Positions 1 to 5,699 of a stretch of DNA of 9,412 nt are shown here, one piece after another. The stretch covers positions 1-9,412 of the forward strand of contig JAFEEV010000220.1 in the NCBI GenBank assembly GCA_018240935.1, given 5' to 3'. Position 1 is the first letter of the stretch, and the number at the start of each line of letters is the position of its first letter. A program made the position numbers and the translations under genes. The notes beneath the pieces were generated by a model that saw only the letters and a program-made list of their open reading frames with translations, made no database searches and was not told the DNA's origin. The DNA comes from Pseudomonadota bacterium. Lineage in GTDB: Bacteria; Pseudomonadota; Gammaproteobacteria; Burkholderiales; Nitrosomonadaceae.

Positions 1-155
1 ATTTCCTTATCTATTTATTTTTCTTAGTCGATTCAGTATGAAGAATCACCCCCGCGATCAACCGCCTTCTCATCCGCTACGCTAGATTAGCACATCATAC
101 CGCTTCGCAGATGAAGGTATCACGACATAAAAATTAAATCGGCACCGCCGCAAAT

Positions 156-183
156 TTGGATTAAGATAAACGCTGCGAATAAT
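156..183 (+). promoter_or_regulatory. possible alr promoter
   Basis: TTGGAT at 156-161 (3 of 6 matches to the -35 consensus) lies 16 bp before AATAAT at 178-183 (5 of 6 matches to TATAAT). The implied transcription start is near 190, about 26 nt before the ATG chosen for alr. The -35 is weak and no second line of evidence supports it. The rest of 1-215 contains no convincing gene: all three forward frames are closed by stops within the first 90 bases. Confidence 0.3.
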
Positions 184-215
184 ACTCGCTCTTGCCTATT
201 CTGAACATTACATTA

Positions 216-1295
216 ATGCCACGCCCTACCCAAGCTTATATTGATCTTTCCGCTTTAACTCATAACCTGACCGTAGTTCGCCGATATGCTCCGCATTCAC
301 GCATCATGGCCATCCTTAAGGCCAATGCGTATGGTCACGGACTGCTTAATGCCGCCAGCGCCTTAAAAGATGTTGATGGATTTGCGCTATTGGAACTGGA
401 TGCTGCGATATGCTTGCGTGATGCCGGTTATCAGCAACCCATCCTGCTATTGGAAGGCTTTTTTTCGACGGAAGAGTTGGCAATATTTGAGCAATACCGC
501 TTGAGTGCGGTTATTCATCATGTTGAGCAAATTGCAATGCTGTCAGCCTCCAAGCATCGCAATCTGAATCTATTCATAAAAATCAACACCGGCATGAATC
601 GCTTAGGATTAGCACCGGCGCAATTTTCACAAGTCATCAACACACTGATCAAAAAACAATATCAAGAAAACATCACATTGATGACCCACTTTGCTTCTGC
701 GGATGAGCCTTGCGAACAGGAAAATGTCATGCAGCAGTTGCAGTGCTTTGAAGCAATCACGGCAAAGTATGGGCACTATCCGAGCTCACTGGCAAACTCA
801 GCGGCGATTATTCGTTACCCTGTTACACATACCGATTGGGTACGCCCCGGTATTATGCTGTACGGCGCTTCACCTTTTCCGGACGTAACTGCCGCCGAGT
901 TGAATCTTCGCCCGGTGATGACACTTTCGAGCAAAGTCATTGCGGTACAGGAACTGGAAGCTGGTGAAAGAGTGGGCTATCACGGTCTCTTTAGAACTGA
1001 TCGGCCGATGCGTATCGGTATCGTCGCGTGCGGTTATGCGGATGGCTATCCACGTCACGCCCCGACGAACACGCCGGTATTGATCAATAATCAACGCAGC
1101 CGGATCCTGGGCAGGGTATCGATGGATATGCTGGCGGTCGACCTGACCAGTATCGAAAATGCCGGATTAAACAGTCCGGTTATTTTGTGGGGAAAGGGAT
1201 TGAGCGTTGATGAAGTGGCTTTGAGTGCCGGCACTAACAGTTATGAACTGCTTTGCGCGTTGGCGCCGCGGGTGGAAAAGACTGCTTCGCTATAA
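216..1295 (+). CDS. alr: alanine racemase
   Basis: PLP-dependent cytoplasmic enzyme interconverting L- and D-alanine, which supplies D-Ala for peptidoglycan. The product is 359 aa, normal for the family. The N-terminal TIM-barrel carries the PLP-binding motif KANAYGHG with Lys35. The second catalytic base is Tyr255 in VGYHGLF. GRVSMDM and the C-terminal ELLCALAPRV are also family signatures. I start at ATG 216 because the protein then begins MPRPTQAYIDLSAL, the usual Alr opening. The longer in-frame start is a TTG at 192 that adds eight residues unlike the family and would sit almost on the predicted transcription start. No clear Shine-Dalgarno sequence precedes ATG 216. The gene stands alone on this strand and converges on the prolyl isomerase gene. 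In many betaproteobacteria alr follows rplI and dnaB, but neither is visible in the 215 bases to the left. Confidence 0.96.
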   Translation: MPRPTQAYIDLSALTHNLTVVRRYAPHSRIMAILKANAYGHGLLNAASALKDVDGFALLELDAAICLRDAGYQQPILLLEGFFSTEELAIFEQYRLSAVIHHVEQIAMLSASKHRNLNLFIKINTGMNRLGLAPAQFSQVINTLIKKQYQENITLMTHFASADEPCEQENVMQQLQCFEAITAKYGHYPSSLANSAAIIRYPVTHTDWVRPGIMLYGASPFPDVTAAELNLRPVMTLSSKVIAVQELEAGERVGYHGLFRTDRPMRIGIVACGYADGYPRHAPTNTPVLINNQRSRILGRVSMDMLAVDLTSIENAGLNSPVILWGKGLSVDEVALSAGTNSYELLCALAPRVEKTASL

Positions 1296-1348
1296 CTAGC
1301 AAACCAAGCTGCAATCCAGTCCACCGCGGCGAACGAATGTGACGATCG

Positions 1349-2143
1349 TTATTCTACTTTGGCTTTACTGCGTAATTCTTGCACGACGGTACCGAATTCG
1401 CGCTGCAACACTCGTTGTTGTATATTCTGTTTAACTTCTTCGAAAGGCGGCACTTCCATCGGGCGCACATCCATTAGTTGAATCACATGCCAGCCAAAGG
1501 AAGTTTGCACCGGTTGATCCGTCAATCCACCTTTAGATAATTTCACCAGCGCTTCGGAAAAAGGTCTGACGTAAGCTGCCGGAGGACTCCAGTTAAGTTC
1601 ACCGCCATTTTCCTTACTGCCGTCATCAAGTGATTTTTCTTCGGCAATTTTGGCAAAATTACCACCTTTCTTAAGCTTGGCAATAATATCTTTGGCTTCG
1701 TTTTCATTCGCCACGAGGATATGGCGCGCTTTGTATTCCTTATCGCCCATTTGCACTTTCAGAACTTCGTATTCCTTGCGCAATGTATCTTCGCTCACCA
1801 CATTGTGTCTTATGTAATCAGCCTGAAAGGCTCTGACCAGCACCGCCTGGCGCGCTATCTCAAGCTGTGCGACAACATCCGGATCTTTATCCAGTTTTTT
1901 CTTGATTGCTTCTTGCGCAAGAATTTCCTCAGCAATCAGGTTCTCGCGCAATGCTTTTCTCATTTCCGGACCGTCCGGCTGGCCCTGTGCAACGCTTGCC
2001 TTCACCATTAATTCCAGACGTGACTGTGGAATTGCTACGCCATTCACTTTAGCCACAGTGCCTGTTGACTGAGCTTGAGCAGATAGGGCAGCCATTCCCA
2101 AAATACCAACCATCATTACTTGTGAAAATTTCGTCAAACGCAT
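1349..2143 (-). CDS. periplasmic parvulin-type peptidyl-prolyl cis-trans isomerase
   Basis: The product is 264 aa. Residues 1-24 form a signal peptide: basic MRLTK, a hydrophobic core, then a SAQA site before Gln25, so it should be exported. Residues about 30-125 resemble the helical SurA-type chaperone region (KVNGVAIPQSRLE, then ALRENLIAEEILAQEA). Residues about 137-228 are a parvulin (PpiC/Rotamase) domain: ARHILV at 139-144, GNFAKIAEEKS, GGELNW at 180-185, and the closing TSFGWHVIQL at 214-223. Known relatives catalyse prolyl isomerisation and chaperone outer-membrane proteins in the periplasm. The domain plan (one parvulin domain, short C-terminal helix) is nearer to PpiC/PrsA-like proteins than to full SurA, which has two parvulin domains. 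The start is supported by AAGGAA at 2154-2149, 5 nt before ATG. It lies about 150 bp after yciI and appears to have its own promoter. Confidence 0.93.
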   Translation of the reverse strand: MRLTKFSQVMMVGILGMAALSAQAQSTGTVAKVNGVAIPQSRLELMVKASVAQGQPDGPEMRKALRENLIAEEILAQEAIKKKLDKDPDVVAQLEIARQAVLVRAFQADYIRHNVVSEDTLRKEYEVLKVQMGDKEYKARHILVANENEAKDIIAKLKKGGNFAKIAEEKSLDDGSKENGGELNWSPPAAYVRPFSEALVKLSKGGLTDQPVQTSFGWHVIQLMDVRPMEVPPFEEVKQNIQQRVLQREFGTVVQELRSKAKVE

Positions 2144-2172
2144 GGAATTTCCTTTTTTGTGATTAAGATAAA

Positions 2173-2178
2173 ATTATA
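2173..2178 (-). promoter_or_regulatory. -10 box (TATAAT) of the prolyl isomerase gene
   Basis: A perfect TATAAT lies on the - strand 30 bp before the ATG at 2143. The predicted transcription start near 2166 would give a leader of about 23 nt containing the AAGGAA ribosome binding site. No good -35 is found at 16-18 bp (the hexamers there are TCGCAA, CTCGCA and TCTCGC). A TTGACA at 2186-2181 is only 2 bp from the -10, so it cannot serve as its -35. Confidence 0.5.
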
Positions 2179-2184
2179 CTTGTC

Positions 2185-2215
2185 AAAGCGTACGTTGCGA
2201 GAAAGTATACGCTTT
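2185..2215. repeat. 8-bp perfect inverted repeat, possible operator
   Basis: AAAGCGTA at 2185-2192 and its exact reverse complement TACGCTTT at 2208-2215 are separated by 15 bp. The half-site centres are 23 bp apart, about two helical turns. The element covers the place where the -35 of the prolyl isomerase promoter should be, whose hexamers are poor. This layout would suit a dimeric regulator. Regulator identity and function are unknown, and an RNA hairpin with a 15-nt loop is the alternative. Confidence 0.35.
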
Positions 2216-2284
2216 AACTGAGTAGAGGTGAACTTTATATACCATTATTTCTATTGAATAACTTTCGATTGCTCCGAGAACAAC

Positions 2285-2302
2285 CCGGCAGCTTCACGCC
2301 GG
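2285..2302 (-). terminator. weak hairpin at the end of yciI
   Basis: On the - strand CCGGC and GCCGG form a 5-bp GC-rich stem with an 8-nt loop that spans the yciI stop codon (2296-2294). It is followed by GTTGTTCT, not a clean T run. It may slow or end transcription between yciI and the isomerase gene, but it is short and overlaps coding sequence. Confidence 0.2.
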
Positions 2303-2599
2303 CAATACCTTTTTGAAAGGCTTCACCGTCACTTTCCGGTAAACACCCGCAGTCACATAAGGATCAGCGTCTGCCCAAGCCTGAGCCGCTTCCAAAGATT
2401 CAAACTCGGCCACAATCAAACTACCGGAGAACCCAGCCGGACCAGGATCCTGGCTATCGATCGCCGGGTACGGTCCAGCCAGAATCAATCGTCCGGCATC
2501 CTGTAAGTCATGAATTCTTCTTAGATGCTCCGGTCGGACCGTCATTCGTTTTGCTAAGCTATCGGATACATCTTCACCGTTTATGACATACAGCATCAT
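2294..2599 (-). CDS. yciI: YciI family protein
   Basis: Small cytoplasmic protein of the YciI/YCII ferredoxin-like fold family, 101 aa from the first ATG or 100 aa from the second; E. coli YciI is 98 aa as I recall it. It shows the family pattern throughout: [65 protein letters not shown] and the ending VKPFKKVL. The conserved His of RPEH and Asp of DADPY match the His/Asp pair proposed as the family active site; the reaction is not established. The gene overlaps yciB by ATGA, so the two are probably translationally coupled. Two adjacent ATGs exist (2599 and 2596). The AAGGAG site is only 2 nt from the first and 5 nt from the second, and the second matches the E. coli start (MLYVI), so 2596 may be the real start. 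Confidence 0.92.
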   Translation of the reverse strand: MMLYVINGEDVSDSLAKRMTVRPEHLRRIHDLQDAGRLILAGPYPAIDSQDPGPAGFSGSLIVAEFESLEAAQAWADADPYVTAGVYRKVTVKPFKKVLPA

Positions 2600-3210
2600 T
2601 TCTCCTTGCTTATTTTACTTTCGCCTTCCCTTTTCCGATCGCTTTGTTCGCTGTCGGCAACATTCTCTGTCACAACTGCCGGTGCTTCTTGCAAATATTT
2701 TCCCAGCAGCATCACTTGCCCGATGACAAAAACCAGCATCAATCCGGTAGCGCCGAAAAGCTTGAATGAAACCCAAGTATCCAGCGGAAAACTGAAAGCG
2801 ACATACAGATTGACGCACCCCATAGTTAAGAAAAAACCCGCCCAGCTCCAATTGAGCTTGTTCCAGATTGGCAATGGTAAAACCATTTGTTTCTCAAGCA
2901 TCGCTTGCATCAGGTTTTTTCTAAAAATGACATGGGATGCCAATAAAACGGCTGCAATCAACCAATACAACACCGTCGGCTTCCATTTGATAAACGTCTC
3001 ATCCTGAGAAATTAATGTCGCGCCGCCAAAAATAACGATAATCGCCAAATTGATCCACATCATTTTATCGACTTGCCGTCGGCGGAACCAAAGCCAGCCA
3101 ATTTGTGCGATAGCCGCCGCTATCGCAACTGCGGTTGCGATAAAAATATCGTACAGCTTGAATGCCAGGAAAAATAAAATGACCGGGAATAAATCGAATA
3201 GAAATTTCAT
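2596..3210 (-). CDS. yciB: inner-membrane protein YciB (intracellular septation protein A family)
   Basis: Integral inner-membrane protein of 204 aa. It opens [21 protein letters not shown], the characteristic YciB/IspZ N-terminus. It contains [20 protein letters not shown] (residues 61-80) and the motif [17 protein letters not shown] (residues 111-127). I see five or six hydrophobic segments, roughly at 5-20, 22-41, 51-68, 77-94, 121-140 and 148-169. E. coli YciB is linked to envelope integrity and to divisome and elongasome proteins; its biochemical role is unclear. Residues after about 172 form a polar, highly charged tail (ending [14 protein letters not shown]) about 25 residues longer than E. 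coli YciB. The yciB-yciI pairing is recurrent in proteobacteria. The start codon has only a weak GGCG upstream, and 69 bp separate it from the flavoprotein gene. Confidence 0.94.
   Translation of the reverse strand: MKFLFDLFPVILFFLAFKLYDIFIATAVAIAAAIAQIGWLWFRRRQVDKMMWINLAIIVIFGGATLISQDETFIKWKPTVLYWLIAAVLLASHVIFRKNLMQAMLEKQMVLPLPIWNKLNWSWAGFFLTMGCVNLYVAFSFPLDTWVSFKLFGATGLMLVFVIGQVMLLGKYLQEAPAVVTENVADSEQSDRKREGESKISKEK
2602..2607 (-). promoter_or_regulatory. ribosome binding site of yciI
   Basis: AAGGAG on the - strand, inside the last codons of yciB, lies 2 nt before the ATG at 2599 and 5 nt before the ATG at 2596. The spacing favours the second ATG as the start of yciI. Confidence 0.6.
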
Positions 3211-3279
3211 CGCCGTGAATATTCTGAATTTATTTCAATCTCAAACTAACTAATAGATCGTCAAATACAAAAAATGTTC

Positions 3280-4431
3280 TCATTCCAATACCGGCGGCAA
3301 CTGTGGCGTCAGGTTATTTTTCTCCTGTGTGGCAGCACCCAACAAGGCGTAACCGAGCAAACGGCCCGCTTCGTCACGATATAGCGCTTTCACACCGTTT
3401 TGATCGGCTTCCACATGCCATTCGCCCTTTATATTGAAATCCGGCGGCGAAACAACCGCAGGGCATGCGGGTGTTTTTACAATTACCGGCATCGCCGGAT
3501 AGCGGACCGGGGTCGAATTACCCGCAAGTGTCGCCGCTAAAGCGCGGGCGGCGTGCGTAATCGGCATCACAAAAGGCAGCACCTTTCCCTCTACCTCGGC
3601 GCAATCGCCTACAGCGTAAATGTCGTTTAACTGCGTTTGCAGCAAACGATTGACGACAATACCGCGATTAACCGCGATGCCGGCGGATGCTGCCAGCTGC
3701 GTGCGCGCACGTAATCCGACTGCGGACAGAACGATATCGGATTCGATTGATTCGCTGCCGGCAAATGTTAGCCGCAATTTCTCATTCGCCGCATCAACCG
3801 ATTGTGTATTTGCACTTAAATGAAAAACCACACCCGCTGCCTCCAGCTTTTGCCGTATAAAAGCGCCACCTGCCGGGGGTAACAAGCGTCCCAGCGGCTG
3901 CGCGCCGATATCGATCACATCCACATGGTAACCGGCAGTTGCCAGATCGTTGGCAAATTCGCAACCAATCAAACCCGCACCGATGATACTGATCCGCTTC
4001 TTCCCGGTCAGCGCATCACGAAATTTTTTATAATCGTCAAGGTCGTTAATCGATAATATTTTTGCCACACCATCACCGGATAGCGGCAAATGTATTTGAT
4101 CAGCGCCCACCGCTAAAACAAGCCGGTCATAGCCGATTTTTTCACTATCAGCCAGTGTCACCGCATACCCTGCTGGATCAATCGCGGTTACGCGGCAATG
4201 CGGGCGGATGGAAATTTTCAGTTGCGCCGCCATGTGCGCCGCATCGCCGTTCAAAATAGAGTCAGGAGTTTTTCCGGATGATAATGCATTCGATAACATG
4301 GGCTTGGAATAGAAACCGCCATGATCAGCCGATAACATGACGATAGCAACCTCGGCATTCAGCTTGCGCAACTCACGTGCGACTGCATAACCGGCTAATC
4401 CGCTACCCACAATGACGATAGGATTTCCCAT
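3280..4431 (-). CDS. FAD-dependent NAD(P)H oxidoreductase, rubredoxin reductase-like
   Basis: A 383-aa two-dinucleotide-domain flavoprotein of the pyridine nucleotide-disulfide oxidoreductase superfamily. The FAD-binding Rossmann motif is VGSGLAG at residues 8-14. The NAD-binding motif is IIGAGLIGCEFA at 149-160, with an acidic residue at the end of the following strand (VDVID, Asp174) suggesting NADH preference. The second FAD contact is YAVGDCAEV at 272-280. There is no CxxC redox-active disulfide. The C-terminal 60 or so residues (GEWHV through GRLLGYALLG) resemble the rubredoxin-binding tail of RubB/AlkT-type rubredoxin-NAD(+) reductases. The likely role is electron transfer from NADH to rubredoxin, perhaps in oxidative-stress defence or feeding an oxygenase. 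No rubredoxin gene lies in the window, so the partner is unproven. A related ferredoxin or nitrite reductase-type flavoprotein is the main alternative. A GGGAG site lies 10 nt before the ATG. Confidence 0.85.
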   Translation of the reverse strand: MGNPIVIVGSGLAGYAVARELRKLNAEVAIVMLSADHGGFYSKPMLSNALSSGKTPDSILNGDAAHMAAQLKISIRPHCRVTAIDPAGYAVTLADSEKIGYDRLVLAVGADQIHLPLSGDGVAKILSINDLDDYKKFRDALTGKKRISIIGAGLIGCEFANDLATAGYHVDVIDIGAQPLGRLLPPAGGAFIRQKLEAAGVVFHLSANTQSVDAANEKLRLTFAGSESIESDIVLSAVGLRARTQLAASAGIAVNRGIVVNRLLQTQLNDIYAVGDCAEVEGKVLPFVMPITHAARALAATLAGNSTPVRYPAMPVIVKTPACPAVVSPPDFNIKGEWHVEADQNGVKALYRDEAGRLLGYALLGAATQEKNNLTPQLPPVLE

Positions 4432-4553
4432 TAACTTAGATCTCCCTTCGGCCCAGATTTACTTCACTCATATTCTTGATCACCAATCTATTTATCGCCA
4501 ACCAGACAAACCGCAAATCACATTGAAATCATTTGTTTCTTTCCTTAACTGAC

Positions 4554-4605
4554 AAAAAACAAGGCACACTGATTGCTGAAGCGTTACTCCCAATCAATGT
4601 GCCTT
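4554..4605 (-). terminator. rho-independent terminator of mlaA
   Basis: Read on the - strand, AAGGCACA (4605-4598) pairs with TGTGCCTT (4568-4561). After one A-C mismatch, TGATTG (4596-4591) pairs with CAATCA (4575-4570). This makes a 14-pair interrupted stem with a 15-nt loop. The stem is followed by G and then six T (4559-4554). It lies 77 nt after the mlaA stop codon and before the flavoprotein gene, so it ends the mlaA transcript. On the + strand no gene leads into it. Confidence 0.85.
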
Positions 4606-4633
4606 TATTACTATCTGTATGTCAATTCAAGAA

Positions 4634-4657
4634 TGCAATCCACATCCAAAGATTGCA
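4634..4657 (-). repeat. second hairpin in the mlaA 3' region
   Basis: TGCAATC (4634-4640) and GATTGCA (4651-4657) form a perfect 7-bp inverted repeat with a 10-nt loop, between the mlaA stop and the main terminator. It has no good T run on the - strand (TTCTTG follows). It could protect the mRNA 3' end or assist termination. Its GATTGC arm can also pair with GCAATC in the main terminator stem (4576-4571 read on the - strand). Confidence 0.4.
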
Positions 4658-4681
4658 AAAAACTACGCTACATGCGCTATT

Positions 4682-5461
4682 TTATTTGACTTCATTTTTG
4701 TTATTAACCAAGCTGGTGCGTCTTTGCAAATAAGCGTCGCGCACAAATTCATACTTATCTAAAGCAGCCTCTTCAAGGGTTTTATCATTCTCGAGATGCC
4801 GTGCGCGTAAATGAATAGTTCTTGTTGCCCCAATGGGTAAACGCACCGCCGTTGAATTGATATAAGCAACGTTGTTCACGAAAATACCGGTAATCCCTTG
4901 TGTGATAGGATCAAATATAAAGCTGTCGACAGCGAGACCAACCGTATCACGAACTGAGCTTGGTCCCAAGAAAGGCAGCACGATATAAGGTCCGCTGGCA
5001 ATACCATAGCGTCCTAACGTCTGACCAAAGTCTTCGTTGCGCTTATTGAGATTGACATCGCTCACCGCGCTGATGTCGCTGGCAATATCGATCATACCGA
5101 ACATACCGAAGGTGGTATTAACAAATAATCGCGCACTACTGGCCAATGCGCTCTCATAATTCAATTGCAAGACAGAGTTAGTTATTACCACCACTTCGTT
5201 CACATTGGAGAACATGTTGCCGAGTATCATTTCAATCGGATCGGGTGTAATTCTCTTATATCCCCTGGCAACCGGATCCATGACATTGCGATAGAACACT
5301 TCATTGAAATTGAAAACTGCACGGTTCATGGATTCCAGTGGATCATTCACGCCATTCTGGTTGTTCCCATTCGCACTTAATGGCTTCGTTGAAGCACAAC
5401 CCGTTAAAAATAAACTAGAAACCAGAATAGCGACTGCTATGGAACGGATAATATTAATCAT
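4682..5461 (-). CDS. mlaA: MlaA (VacJ) outer-membrane lipoprotein
   Basis: Lipoprotein of the Mla pathway, which removes mislocalised phospholipid from the outer leaflet of the outer membrane and passes it to periplasmic MlaC. From ATG 5461 the product is 259 aa. Residues 1-21 form a lipoprotein signal with lipobox LTGC (lipidated Cys22), followed by Ala rather than Asp, consistent with outer-membrane sorting. The VacJ domain starts at NDPLESMNR (39-47) and includes FNFNEVFYRNVMDPVARGY, NEDFGQTLGRYG (142-153), GPYIVLPFLGPSSVRD (157-172) and FIFDP. The frame stays open upstream to a TTG at 5536, but that would bury the signal peptide behind 25 mostly polar residues, so I reject it. No strong ribosome binding site precedes ATG 5461. 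No mlaFEDCB gene is adjacent, so mlaA appears detached from the rest of its system, at least in this window. Confidence 0.95.
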   Translation of the reverse strand: MINIIRSIAVAILVSSLFLTGCASTKPLSANGNNQNGVNDPLESMNRAVFNFNEVFYRNVMDPVARGYKRITPDPIEMILGNMFSNVNEVVVITNSVLQLNYESALASSARLFVNTTFGMFGMIDIASDISAVSDVNLNKRNEDFGQTLGRYGIASGPYIVLPFLGPSSVRDTVGLAVDSFIFDPITQGITGIFVNNVAYINSTAVRLPIGATRTIHLRARHLENDKTLEEAALDKYEFVRDAYLQRRTSLVNNKNEVK

Positions 5462-5699
5462 GTTCTTATTTCTTTTAGTAAAAATTCGGTCGATCTTGCC
5501 ATATTTATACGATTGGTTCAATACACCCTCGCACAAAGTATGCCATTTTGTTCAGGCATTCATGCATCCATACTGCACGGAATAATTAGAAAGCTCCCAA
5601 TTAATCAGATACCCAGCGTGCAATATACGGCAGATTATGCCAGGACTAAATAAAGTATCCATGTAGCAATAGAATGGACAAAGTGATGCAATTCTCCGG
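5462..5699. other. intergenic region between prlC and mlaA
   Basis: These 238 bases hold no gene I can support. On the - strand a TATAAA at 5509-5504 lies 42 bp before the mlaA ATG and could be its -10 box, but no TTGACA-like hexamer is found at 16-18 bp. Short inverted repeats are present: ATGCC/GGCAT at 5540-5544 and 5555-5559, and a TCCAT/ATGGA pair in the A/T-rich stretch just after prlC. Both are too short to call as terminators. The length of the gap suggests mlaA is transcribed separately from prlC. Confidence 0.4.

Noticed and set aside
1296..1350. Possible bidirectional terminator between the convergent alr and prolyl isomerase genes (AACGA/TCGTT stem at 1332-1350, ACGATCGT palindrome).
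   Set aside because: The stem is only 5 bp with a 9-nt loop, has no T run on either strand, and overlaps the isomerase stop codon.
159..2172. Exact 12-bp direct repeat GATTAAGATAAA at 159-170 and 2161-2172, both in promoter regions.
   Set aside because: One or a few exact 12-mers are expected by chance in about 9.4 kb. The two copies also have opposite orientation relative to the genes they precede.
2181..2186. Perfect TTGACA on the - strand before the prolyl isomerase gene.
   Set aside because: It lies only 2 bp from the TATAAT, so it cannot act as the -35 for that box. No other -10 fits it at 16-18 bp before the ATG.
3211..3279. Promoter before yciB (TTGAGA with TATTCA at 17 bp, read on the - strand).
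   Set aside because: The -10 match is only about 3 of 6 and would put the transcript start at or next to the ATG. Read-through from the flavoprotein gene is the simpler explanation.
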